A program made the translations under genes and the position numbers. A stretch of DNA of 38,694 bases from Pseudomonadota bacterium. Its GTDB lineage: Bacteria > Pseudomonadota > Gammaproteobacteria > Ga0077536. Positions 24,959-33,160 of the stretch are shown in pieces; the stretch's first letter is position 1, and each line of letters opens with the position of its first letter. The stretch is from the NCBI GenBank assembly GCA_027618655.1, contig JAQCEL010000012.1, positions 1 through 38,694 on the forward strand. The letters are read 5' to 3'. The notes under the pieces were generated by a model. The model worked only from the letters and a program-made list of their open reading frames with translations. It was not told where the DNA came from and searched no databases.

Positions 24959-25726
24959 TTGCACAGTGAATCTCAGATCAAACACCCGATGTTGCTCACC
25001 GCGCTTGGCGCGACAAAAGGCGTGGTGTGCTTAGTCGGTGCCGGGGGCAAGAAAACAACAATGTATGCCTTGGCAGGTTTGCATTCGGGCCGAGTTTTAT
25101 TGTCGTCAACCACGCATATGTATGCGTACCGAACGGACCTGGTTGATCGGGTCGTGATGCTTGCCGATGGATCGGCGCCGCTCCCCGAGCTGTCGAGCGG
25201 ACGCGTTGTTGCGTTGGCTACGGAAACTGCGACAGCGCATCGAGTTGGTGGCCTACCTGGCCGGATGCTGGAAAAAATTTATCGGCAAGAATACTTTGAT
25301 GTGTGCCTTATAAAAGCTGATGGCGCGCGATCGCGATGGATTAAAACCCCAGGGCCTAATGAACCCTTGATCCCATCATTTGCAACAACGGTGATTCCGG
25401 TCGTGTCCGCGCAAGTCTTAGGGCGCCCGCTCGCAGACGACATCGCCCATCAACCAGAACGCTTAGCAAACTTCCTGACGATGCAACTCGGCGAGCCGTT
25501 TGAGGAGCGCCACTTAATCGAATTGCTAGCGAGTGCGACCGGATCGCTGAAGGGCGTTGGTAAGGCGGCCGTTATTCCTCTCATCAACATGGTCGATACT
25601 GACGAACTTCATGCACGCGCGCGACGGATTGCTTTAAGTGTCTTAGCCCGGGTGCCGCGAATATCTCGAATCGTACTGGCCTCGATGCAAGCGGCGCGCT
25701 TGGTTGATGTGATCGAGCGAGGCTGA
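24959..25726 (+). CDS. yqeC: YqeC-type selenium/molybdenum hydroxylase accessory protein
   Basis: A 255-residue protein of the YqeC family, associated with maturation of selenium-dependent molybdenum hydroxylases. The N-terminus has a P-loop-like stretch 'VVCLVGAGGKKTTMYALA', followed by 'LLSSTTHMY', 'CLIKADGARSRWIKTPG' and 'EPLIPSFATTVIPVVSA', all typical of the family. The TTG start is supported by GGGAG seven bases upstream. It is divergent from the molybdenum hydroxylase operon, which fits a maturation role. The usual partners YqeB and YgfJ, and selenium genes (selA, selB, selD), are not in the window, so selenium use is only a possibility. Confidence 0.82.
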   Translation: MHSESQIKHPMLLTALGATKGVVCLVGAGGKKTTMYALAGLHSGRVLLSSTTHMYAYRTDLVDRVVMLADGSAPLPELSSGRVVALATETATAHRVGGLPGRMLEKIYRQEYFDVCLIKADGARSRWIKTPGPNEPLIPSFATTVIPVVSAQVLGRPLADDIAHQPERLANFLTMQLGEPFEERHLIELLASATGSLKGVGKAAVIPLINMVDTDELHARARRIALSVLARVPRISRIVLASMQAARLVDVIERG

Positions 25727-25757
25727 ATTTAGTCTACGCTTCGCTCGCCAGCGCCGA

Positions 25758-26987
25758 TCAGCGCCGCAAGCTAGCGCCCATCAGCCAGACGGTGACCGAC
25801 GCAAGACAACACGCCAAGGTAAACACGTGCAACGGTAAGGTCGTACTGTCGTATAAGTACGCGGCAATCGCGGAGCTAAATCCGGCAAAACTAATCTGCG
25901 TAAATCCAGCAACAGCGCTCGCGCTTCCCGCGCGCATTGGAAACAAACTCACCGCAACGGACGACGCTATCGGCAGCATCAACGACGTCGAAAAGAACAT
26001 ACATAAACCAGGAACGATCACTAATGCAGTAGAGATCGCAAGCGAAAGGCTTGCGGCAACGGAGCCCGCGGCAGCACACAGTCCGATCGTTAGACCCGTG
26101 ACAATTGTCCGTTGAATGCCCAGAACGCTCACCAAATAACGTCCAACAAGCGAGCCTGCGACGTACGCGCAAGCTGCTAATGAATAGCTGATGCCGTAGA
26201 AATCTTCTGCCATGCCAAGGTCATTGATCAAGAGGAAACTATTCACCACGGCATAGGCAAACACGCCAGAGAACATGAGTGCAGGCGGTAGCACGTAGGA
26301 CCAGAATCTTAGATCGCGCCCGATCTCGATGTAGCCGCCCGCGATCTCGCGCGCGCCGAGTTGCGTCAAGCGCCGTTCAGCGGGCAAGGTTTCTGGGACT
26401 TTAAAGATGGCCGTGATCAGTAATACTAAGGCCATCGCGCCGATTGAATAAAAAATCGTATTCCAATGCCAATGTTGCACAATCCAACCACCGATCGCCG
26501 GCGTCAGCATCGCGGCAAACGCCATCAAGCCAGTCAGTAGCGCGAGCATTTGCGCAGCTTGTTCGCGCGCGACCCGATCATTAACCAAGGCTCGCACTAA
26601 AACCGGGCCCGTCGCCGAGGCACCGCCTTGAGCTAAACGATAGGCAAGCAATTCCGTGATGTTGCCGGCAGTAGCACATCCGAAACTCGCTAACGCAAAA
26701 ACGAACAAGCCACCCAGTAGCACTGGCTTGCGTCCCAAGCGATCAGACAAAGGCCCAAGTACAAGATGTCCGATCGCGTTGCCGTAGAGAAAAATCGAAA
26801 GACTCAGCTGTACCGCTTGTGGGGCCGCACCGAAGTCGCGTTGGATAGCGGGGAAAGCGGGTAGGTACATATCCGTGCCAAACGCGGACAAACCGAAAAT
26901 TAATGCAAGCAGCCCAATAAGGCTCGCTGAGACGAGATTAGGGTCCGCCACGGATGGGATTGTTTGGGCGGGTACTGAAGTCGCCAT
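25758..26987 (-). CDS. MFS drug-efflux transporter, Bcr/CflA type
   Basis: A 409-residue inner-membrane transporter with twelve predicted helices. The opening 'GTDMYLPAFPAIQRDFGA' and the motif A loop 'GPLSDRLGRKPVLLGG' (about 78) are hallmarks of the Bcr/CflA group of proton-driven exporters. Substrates range from bicyclomycin to sulfonamides in known members and cannot be set here. It is convergent with yqeC (31-base gap) and shows no sign of sharing an operon with the metallo-hydrolase gene behind it. Confidence 0.9.
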   Translation of the reverse strand: MATSVPAQTIPSVADPNLVSASLIGLLALIFGLSAFGTDMYLPAFPAIQRDFGAAPQAVQLSLSIFLYGNAIGHLVLGPLSDRLGRKPVLLGGLFVFALASFGCATAGNITELLAYRLAQGGASATGPVLVRALVNDRVAREQAAQMLALLTGLMAFAAMLTPAIGGWIVQHWHWNTIFYSIGAMALVLLITAIFKVPETLPAERRLTQLGAREIAGGYIEIGRDLRFWSYVLPPALMFSGVFAYAVVNSFLLINDLGMAEDFYGISYSLAACAYVAGSLVGRYLVSVLGIQRTIVTGLTIGLCAAAGSVAASLSLAISTALVIVPGLCMFFSTSLMLPIASSVAVSLFPMRAGSASAVAGFTQISFAGFSSAIAAYLYDSTTLPLHVFTLACCLASVTVWLMGASLRR

Positions 26988-27042
26988 AAATACGTTGCCT
27001 GGCCGATGCTACGGAATTGCCGAAACTCGCGACGACACGATG

Positions 27043-27948
27043 TTATTTGAGCATCGCGCGTTTGATGCTGTCGTAGACGATGTTCACAAAAGTATCAGGT
27101 TTCAAAAATCCGCCGCCCCATTTCTCGTCAAATGCAGCGGTCGGTTTGGCGAGCACGACTTGCTCGGCGGAACTCCCCGCGACGATCAGATCAGCGATCG
27201 CACGATGCACGGCAACGAGCATATCGCGATACGCTAGCAAGCCCTTTTTGTCCGCAAGCGCGCCGTGGCCTGGGATGATTTTCGTTTCGTCATTGCTCAT
27301 TGCGAGAATTAGATTTGCTGCGGCGATGAGACCAGTGAGCGAGCCACCACTACCCGAGTCGATAAAGGGATAAAGATGATAAAAAAACGTATCCCCTGCA
27401 TGGATGACGTTAGCATTTTCGAAGTGGACGACAGAGTCACCGTCGGTATGTGCGTTGGCGGTATGGAAAACGCGAATCGTGTCCCCGTTGAAATGAAAGG
27501 TGATGTCGTCGTTGAAAGTGATTACCGGCAAGGCACTGTTCGGTGAGGCTGGGACCTCAGCCTTGAAGAACTCAATAACCTGGTCGGTACTCAGACGGCG
27601 ACGAACGTTTTCGTGCGCCACAATAATCGCGGCGCTTTGCGTCATTTTTTCGTTGCTGCCGGCATGGTCGCTATGCCAGTGCGTGTTGATAATAAATTTA
27701 GCGCTTGTTGGTGCGAGCTTTGCGATAGCATCGTGGATCACGTCGTATTGCGATGCATACTGATCGTCGATCACTAATACGCCGTCTGTCCCGCTAGAGA
27801 CTGCGACATTACCGCCTCGGCCCATCAGCAGGTGTACTCCACCCGTCAGTTCAATTGTCTCGATTGGGACTGCTTCTTCGGCAACGAGGATTGGGCTAAA
27901 CGCTAACGCAAATATCAAAGTACCGATTCGGATCAATCGTTCAGGCAT
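27043..27948 (-). CDS. Exported metallo-beta-lactamase-fold hydrolase
   Basis: A 301-residue zinc hydrolase of the MBL fold. The start at 27948 is preferred because it gives a signal peptide ('LIRIGTLIFALAFSPILVAEE') and has GAGGA eight bases upstream; the frame is open further up, but without an export signal. The metal motif is H90-W-H92-S-D94-H95 ('NTHWHSDHAGSNE'), with later ligands in 'HTDGDSVVHFENANVIHAGD' and 'IIPGHG'. This group of periplasmic enzymes resembles the quinoprotein-relay/SoxH-like MBL proteins; some carry weak beta-lactamase-like activity. The substrate is unknown. It is divergent from the crotonase gene. Confidence 0.88.
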   Translation of the reverse strand: MPERLIRIGTLIFALAFSPILVAEEAVPIETIELTGGVHLLMGRGGNVAVSSGTDGVLVIDDQYASQYDVIHDAIAKLAPTSAKFIINTHWHSDHAGSNEKMTQSAAIIVAHENVRRRLSTDQVIEFFKAEVPASPNSALPVITFNDDITFHFNGDTIRVFHTANAHTDGDSVVHFENANVIHAGDTFFYHLYPFIDSGSGGSLTGLIAAANLILAMSNDETKIIPGHGALADKKGLLAYRDMLVAVHRAIADLIVAGSSAEQVVLAKPTAAFDEKWGGGFLKPDTFVNIVYDSIKRAMLK

Positions 27949-28073
27949 GATGGATGTCCTCGCAGTCGGGACCGGCAATACTACACGGGTTTTAGGCAAA
28001 GCCGTGTAATAATTCGGCAATCCGGGCGGCGTGATCCGCATTATGAAACCCAAAAAATGGAAAACGAAATACT

Positions 28074-28832
28074 GTGAATTCTAATTATCAAGAGCTGCTG
28101 ATCGAACTTTCTGACGATACCGCAACCGTGACCATGAACCGGCCCGATGCATTAAATGCAATCACCCCTTTAATGCTCGAGGAATTGAATCAGGCACTCG
28201 ATGCCATCAGAAATAATCGCGATACTCGATTTGTCATCCTAACGGGAGCAGGGCGCGCGTTTAGCGCCGGGGTGGATCTCAAAGCACTCGGTGGTCGACG
28301 ACTCGAAAACGGGAAAGTCGGTGATATTCTCGATATACCAGCGCGTGCTCTGATTGAAAAAATTGAAATGTTGCCAGTGCCGGTTATTGCGCGAGTCAAC
28401 GGGTTCTGTTTTACCGGTGCCCTGGAACTCGCGCTCGCCTGCGATCTGATGGTGGTGGCAGATAAAGCGCGTATCGGGGATACGCACGCTAAATGGGGTT
28501 TAAGACCGACCTGGGGGATGAGTCAACGCTTGCCGAAGCGTGTGGGAATTGCGAAAGCGCGTGAGCTTTCGTTTACGGCGCGAACCTTAACCGGGCAAAT
28601 GGCCGTTGAGCTTGGACTGGCAAACGCAGTTGCACCGCTGGCAGAGCTGGATGAAGTCATAGCCTCGCTAATCGAAGAGATGCGTCCAAACAGCGCTCAA
28701 TCATTTGTTGCGTATAAAGATCTATATCGCGTGGCAGAAAACCAAGGCTTGGCAAGTGGCTTGGGTTACGAAGCCGACAACGACTATCCGTTTACGGATA
28801 GTAATGAAAGGCTAGCTGGGTTTCTGAGCTAG
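28074..28832 (+). CDS. Enoyl-CoA hydratase/isomerase (crotonase family)
   Basis: A 252-residue crotonase-fold protein. The oxyanion-hole segments 'AFSAGVDLKALGG' and 'FCFTGALELALACDL' are present, including the first catalytic glutamate E118. The second glutamate, in 'PExxLG' of true hydratases, is replaced: the aligned segment reads 'GDTHAKWGLRP', putting H138 at that place. It may therefore be an isomerase, a hydrolase or another crotonase activity rather than a classical hydratase. The start is GTG. It is followed by the DUF429 gene 44 bases on, in the same direction. Confidence 0.85.
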   Translation: MNSNYQELLIELSDDTATVTMNRPDALNAITPLMLEELNQALDAIRNNRDTRFVILTGAGRAFSAGVDLKALGGRRLENGKVGDILDIPARALIEKIEMLPVPVIARVNGFCFTGALELALACDLMVVADKARIGDTHAKWGLRPTWGMSQRLPKRVGIAKARELSFTARTLTGQMAVELGLANAVAPLAELDEVIASLIEEMRPNSAQSFVAYKDLYRVAENQGLASGLGYEADNDYPFTDSNERLAGFLS

Positions 28833-28876
28833 ATCGCGTTGCGTCATTATCGCGGCGTCGCATATCAGTCATAACG

Positions 28877-29608
28877 GTGGCGATCTACGGTGTCGACGGA
28901 TGTCGCGCAGGATGGTTCTACGTTAGCGAACGAGATGATCGCTTCAACTTTGGCATTGTTGAAACGCTAGTCGACCTCGTCGCGAGTGCCTCCGTCGCAA
29001 GCGTGATGTTCATCGATATACCGATGGGCTTGCGTGATACGTCCGCAGTACCACGTGCTTGTGATGTGGCGGCACGAAAACTCCTCGGCCGGCCGCGTTC
29101 GTCGAGTGTTTTCGCGGTCCCGCCGCGCGCCGTGCTGGGCTGCGACGATTACGCGAGTGCCTTGGCGAAAAGTCGGCACTTGTCGGGCAAAGGCTTGAGT
29201 AGACAAGCCTTCGGCATTGTGCGGAAAATCCGCGAAGTAGATGAGCTACTAGCGAACGCGGTGAGACCGAGCTTGAACTTGAGAGAAATTCATCCGGAGC
29301 TGTGCTTTTGGGCACTCGCTGATGGTCATGCGATGACTTATTCAAAAGAGACTGAAGCAGGCTTTCGCGAGCGGTTGGCCGTGCTCGAGCGTAAGCTACC
29401 GAGTGCACCGCAGCTCGTGTCCGACGCGATGGCGAAATATTTGCGGCGTGACTTAGCCCGCGATGACATTGTCGATGCGTTAGCGGCGCTCGTCACCGCC
29501 ATGCAACCGCGCGATCGACTTAGCACCGTGCCGCTTGATCCGGAACGCTACGCGCGTGGTTTGATTATGGAAAACGTTTACTGCTCGCTCTCGGCGCGCG
29601 CGGATTAG
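28877..29608 (+). CDS. DUF429 protein (predicted RNase H-fold nuclease)
   Basis: A 243-residue DUF429 protein. Acidic residues expected at the RNase H-like active site occur in 'GVDGCRAGW' (start), 'MFIDIPMGL' (~49) and 'RDDIVDALAALV' (near 195), with 'REIHPELCFWAL' between. The family is predicted to be a nuclease but has no settled function. The start is GTG. It lies 44 bases after the crotonase gene, so the two may be co-transcribed, although no shared role is evident. Confidence 0.85.
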   Translation: MAIYGVDGCRAGWFYVSERDDRFNFGIVETLVDLVASASVASVMFIDIPMGLRDTSAVPRACDVAARKLLGRPRSSSVFAVPPRAVLGCDDYASALAKSRHLSGKGLSRQAFGIVRKIREVDELLANAVRPSLNLREIHPELCFWALADGHAMTYSKETEAGFRERLAVLERKLPSAPQLVSDAMAKYLRRDLARDDIVDALAALVTAMQPRDRLSTVPLDPERYARGLIMENVYCSLSARAD

Positions 29609-29681
29609 TTCCAATATCCGCTAGGTTGAATTCGTAACGTTCGCCGGCTCCAAGGTCCAAGCAAAACCAATCAGATCGGAT

Positions 29682-30599
29682 TTAAAGATGCGGCCGCACT
29701 TCTTGAACAAATCGCGACATGGTATCGAGCGCTACGGCGAGGGTTTCAGTCATGATGTCAAAGCAGAACTCTGTGGCACCTGCGTCCTGATAACGTTTCA
29801 GTGCATCGATAATATCTCGTGGCCGACCTTCCGTTGATGCCTGGCCGTCGCGAGGCGGATCGGGTTGAAACGTTAGTGGAATTTTTGGTGCGATCGGAAA
29901 GTCTTGGTGTGCACGGCCAGCTTTCTCCAAGGCCTCGAACAAAGCAGGTTTCGCGTCACTGATGCCTTGCGGCGAAATTTTGAACGGGTGCCACACGTCA
30001 CCGAAGCGTCCCACTCGGCGTAGCGCAGCGCGGGTATTTCCTCCGATATAAATTGGCGGGTTGGTTTGTGCTGGCTTTGGCCCGATCTCGGCGTTGCGAA
30101 AATGGTAGTAGGGGCCATCAACGCTGGTTTTTTCCTGCGACCACAGGGCCTTGATCATGGCAAGACCATCATCCGTGCGCGCACCGCGGTCTTCGAATGT
30201 ATAGCCGAGCGCTTCGAATTCTTCGCGATACCATCCAACCCCAACACCGAAGTTCACTCTGCCGTGGCTGAGTCGATCCATTTCTGCGACTTGGGCCGCG
30301 ACCTCAGGTGGGTTCCGCATGGGTAAAATGAGTACGCTCATGCCGAGCCGGACGTGGCGCGTGCGCGCAGCCAGATAGTTGAGCACGCTGAATGGCTGAT
30401 AGTAGGTACGCCGCCACGCTTCTGGCAATTGTCCATCAGCGCGACCTGGATATCGAGATACGCTCATTTCCGGCATGATCAGGTGGTCGCTTGCCCATAG
30501 GCAGTCCCAGCCATCTGCTTCGGCGCGCTCTGCGGTTTCGTCAAACGTCTCAGGTCCGGCGGCATTCCCGCGAACAATCACTGATATTCCGTAGTGCAT
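29682..30599 (-). CDS. LLM-class flavin- or F420-dependent oxidoreductase
   Basis: A 305-residue luciferase-like TIM-barrel enzyme. Typical segments are 'AERAEADGWDCLWASDHLI', 'RHVRLGMSVLILPMRNP', 'RVNFGVGVGWYREEFEALG' and 'PPIYIGGNTRAALRRVGR'. It resembles the TIGR03619-type group often annotated as F420-dependent. Since F420 is uncommon in gammaproteobacteria, FMN is also possible. It uses a reduced flavin-type cofactor to oxidise or reduce an unknown substrate. The MITE-like element lies just upstream of its ATG and may affect its transcription. Confidence 0.85.
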   Translation of the reverse strand: MHYGISVIVRGNAAGPETFDETAERAEADGWDCLWASDHLIMPEMSVSRYPGRADGQLPEAWRRTYYQPFSVLNYLAARTRHVRLGMSVLILPMRNPPEVAAQVAEMDRLSHGRVNFGVGVGWYREEFEALGYTFEDRGARTDDGLAMIKALWSQEKTSVDGPYYHFRNAEIGPKPAQTNPPIYIGGNTRAALRRVGRFGDVWHPFKISPQGISDAKPALFEALEKAGRAHQDFPIAPKIPLTFQPDPPRDGQASTEGRPRDIIDALKRYQDAGATEFCFDIMTETLAVALDTMSRFVQEVRPHL

Positions 30600-30696
30600 T
30601 GCATGTCTTCCTTACATGTTAATCAGCACACAATAAATCTGCGGGTCGATTTAGCCACTTAACGCTTCAAACTGAAGCGCTAGGCCAAGCACATAT

Positions 30697-30865
30697 CTAG
30701 CAGCCTGTCGGACTTAGGAACAATCTACTGCGCTGCTGGGAAAACGCGCCAAAAAATGTGCGATTTCTCGTTACCTAGAACCACTACGCTCCTCAAAATC
30801 GCACATTTTTTGGCGCGTTTTCCCACCCTGCTCGCTACGATTGCCTAAGTCCGACAGGCTGCTAG
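30697..30865. repeat. MITE-like 169-bp palindromic element
   Basis: The outer arms (30697-30718 and 30844-30865) are a perfect 22-bp inverted repeat beginning CTAGCAGCCTGTCGGACTTA. The inner arms (30738-30766 and 30795-30823) are a perfect 29-bp inverted repeat containing a run of six A/T and GCGCG. A partly matching segment lies between, with a ~28-base loop in the centre. The element carries no gene. CTAG at both outer ends could be a target duplication. It has the form of a small non-autonomous transposon that depends on a transposase elsewhere. It sits between the threonine aldolase and LLM genes and could also fold as a strong terminator. Confidence 0.8.
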
Positions 30866-30877
30866 GTTAAGTTCCGC

Positions 30878-31942
30878 TCACCTACCAACAACGTTCGATG
30901 CCGCGGTACGCGCCGCGACATCGAGAATCAAATTCGCAAATGTGTCGACGTCTTCGATCGCCGTGTTAAACGATGTCATCCAGCGTGCGATCGAAGCGCT
31001 CTTGTCCCACATGTAGAATTCGCAGCGTGCCGATAGCTCTGCGAGGTAAGTCGGGTTTAGTTTCGGGAAAAGCGCGTTTATTTCCACCGGGCAACAGAAT
31101 TCAACGCCTTCAACTTCGGCCACGCGATTCGCTAATCGCTGCGCCATCGCATTCGCGTGTTCAGCGTTAGTGCGCCACAATTCAGCTGCCAAGAAAGCCT
31201 CGAATTGAACAGAAATAAAGCGCATTTTTGATGGTAGTTGGGTCGCTTGTTTGCGTAGAAAAGCGGCATCCTTCGCACATTCGGGGTTAATAAAAATAAT
31301 CGCTTCGCCGCCCATAAGACCATTCTTAGTGCCGCCGAAACTCAACACATCGACTCCAACGTCACAAGATATCGCGGCCAATGAGCAGCCTAACGCGGCA
31401 GCCGCATTAGACAGTCGAGCGCCGTCAACATGTAAGAACATCCCGCGAGCGTGCGCGAATTCTGCCAGCGCCCGAATTTCTTCCGGTCGATAAATCGTTC
31501 CCCACTCGGTGGGTTGCGTGATTGAGATAACTTTGGGAACAGCGTGATGCACGCCACGCGATTCGCCACTATTCGCGGCGATGGTCTCAGGGGTAATTTT
31601 TCCGAATACAGATGGCAGGGGTACCAGCTTACCGCCGAAGAACTTCTCAGGGGCGGCACATTCGTCCGCCCAAATGTGCGAACAATCGGCGCAAAAAACG
31701 GCCTCGAACGAGCGCGCAATTGACGCTATCCCGACGACATTCGCGCCTGTTCCACCGAACGTGAAAAAGACTTCGGCTCGCTTACCAAACTCATTGCGCA
31801 ATGCCGCGATAGCAGCAGCGGTGTATGGGTCGTCGCCGTAACCTTTCACAAAGCCGTGATTGGCGCGCGCAATTGCATCCAATACTTTCGGGTGTATGCC
31901 CGAACAGTTGTCGCTCGCAAAGTTTAGTAAGTCTGAGGCCAT
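30878..31942 (-). CDS. Low-specificity L-threonine aldolase
   Basis: A 354-residue PLP-dependent fold-type I enzyme of the threonine aldolase/beta-eliminating lyase family. The PLP lysine is K206 in 'LSFGGTKNGLMGGEAI'. The PLP-nitrogen aspartate is D173 in 'FLHVDGARLSNAAAALG'. It splits L-threonine or L-allo-threonine to glycine and acetaldehyde. The ATG lies 11 bases after the HtrA-like gene's stop on the same strand, so the two form a pair. The MITE-like element begins 12 bases after its stop. Confidence 0.92.
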   Translation of the reverse strand: MASDLLNFASDNCSGIHPKVLDAIARANHGFVKGYGDDPYTAAAIAALRNEFGKRAEVFFTFGGTGANVVGIASIARSFEAVFCADCSHIWADECAAPEKFFGGKLVPLPSVFGKITPETIAANSGESRGVHHAVPKVISITQPTEWGTIYRPEEIRALAEFAHARGMFLHVDGARLSNAAAALGCSLAAISCDVGVDVLSFGGTKNGLMGGEAIIFINPECAKDAAFLRKQATQLPSKMRFISVQFEAFLAAELWRTNAEHANAMAQRLANRVAEVEGVEFCCPVEINALFPKLNPTYLAELSARCEFYMWDKSASIARWMTSFNTAIEDVDTFANLILDVAARTAASNVVGR

Positions 31943-31953
31943 TTGCGGCTTGC

Positions 31954-32931
31954 TTAATGCAGCTCGGGAGCCTTGAATTGCGCACGTCGATCGATTGATG
32001 GCACCTTAATGTCAAACGCGGCGCCATCACGGAAGATAACCAGAGGGATCTCACTGCCCGCATCACCGAACGCCCATATCCTGCGGAAGAAGTCCGCCAA
32101 GGTACGGGTCCGCTCGCCTGCAACACCGATCACAACATCACCGGCGCGCACGTCCGCTTGTTCGGCCGGGCCACCAGCCAGTACGCCTGCGACAACTAAA
32201 TTTTCTGGCGTTTCGGTGACAAACAATCCTAGCCATGGGCGTGCTGGCGTTAGGCGAGTGCCGTAACTCAGCATTTCTGCGAGGATTGGTTTTAACAAGT
32301 TGATTGGCACAATCATGTTGCCCACGTCGAAATCGTTCGAAACATTTTCGACATAAAGCGATCCAATACCACCGAGTTGGCCGCTGGCCGTAATCAAGGC
32401 GGCGCCACCCCAATTGGGATGCGGTGGCGACGTAAAGATCGCCTCATCGAGAACGTATTCCCAATATCCGGCGAACTCTCGCTTGGCTGCGACCTCAGCG
32501 GTCAGAGCTTGGGTCACGCCGCCAAATCCCGCAATAATGACTTCATCGCCGATGTTGATGAGGTCCGAATCGCCACACTCGAGAATGGGGAGGTCGAGTT
32601 TCCCTAATGGCTGCACGAGCCCGAATCCAGTCTCGTAGTCGTAGCCGACGACGTGCCCGCCGACCGCTTGCCCGTTCGCACCGATTAACCAAATTTCGGA
32701 CGCCTCGGCGATGATATAACCGATCGTTAAAACCAAGCCGGAAGGATCAATGCGTACGCCATGCCCAGCACGCTCAGTGCCTAATATTTGCGCCGTAAAT
32801 GCGTCGTCTGGAACTTGAGTGCGCACTGAGACAATTGCCGACAATGCGCCATCCAGATCAAAATCGAACTGCTCGGCGGATGGTTGGAGATCGGGCCTAA
32901 TCAAAGAACTTGATCCGATTTCTTCACTCAC
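31954..32931 (-). CDS. Catalytically degenerate HtrA-like (S1C/PDZ) protein
   Basis: A 325-residue protein with a trypsin-like (S1C) domain (about 30-215) and a C-terminal PDZ domain (about 235-310, 'RPWLGLFVTETPENLVVAGV'). All three catalytic residues are absent. The His of 'LTNNHVV' is Y72 ('LTIGYIIAEA'), the Asp of 'DxxTDLA' is G102 ('DYETGFGLV'), and the Ser of 'GNSGGPL' is missing in 'NWGGAALI' (173-180). It also lacks a signal peptide and is presumably cytoplasmic. The fold and PDZ are well kept, so it is probably a binding or chaperone-like protein rather than a decayed gene. It is the first gene of a pair with threonine aldolase. The GTG start lacks a clear ribosome site. Confidence 0.87.
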   Translation of the reverse strand: MSEEIGSSSLIRPDLQPSAEQFDFDLDGALSAIVSVRTQVPDDAFTAQILGTERAGHGVRIDPSGLVLTIGYIIAEASEIWLIGANGQAVGGHVVGYDYETGFGLVQPLGKLDLPILECGDSDLINIGDEVIIAGFGGVTQALTAEVAAKREFAGYWEYVLDEAIFTSPPHPNWGGAALITASGQLGGIGSLYVENVSNDFDVGNMIVPINLLKPILAEMLSYGTRLTPARPWLGLFVTETPENLVVAGVLAGGPAEQADVRAGDVVIGVAGERTRTLADFFRRIWAFGDAGSEIPLVIFRDGAAFDIKVPSIDRRAQFKAPELH

Positions 32932-33160
32932 GATGGTGTGCCGTGACCACGCCTGATAACGTTTCCCTACTTAGCGTGATGCCTGATCGAGTGGCAGTGT
33001 GTATTGGATGTTTGTTCGAGCTCATGGTTTGAAACTTTAATACATGAACGCTACTGGAAGAAAGGGTATCTTCCGATCCGAGCCAAACGCGACAGCATTA
33101 CCGACAATCTCGCCCTTGCTTGGATTGGTTGGCCACGATTGATTGAGGAGATTCAACGAG

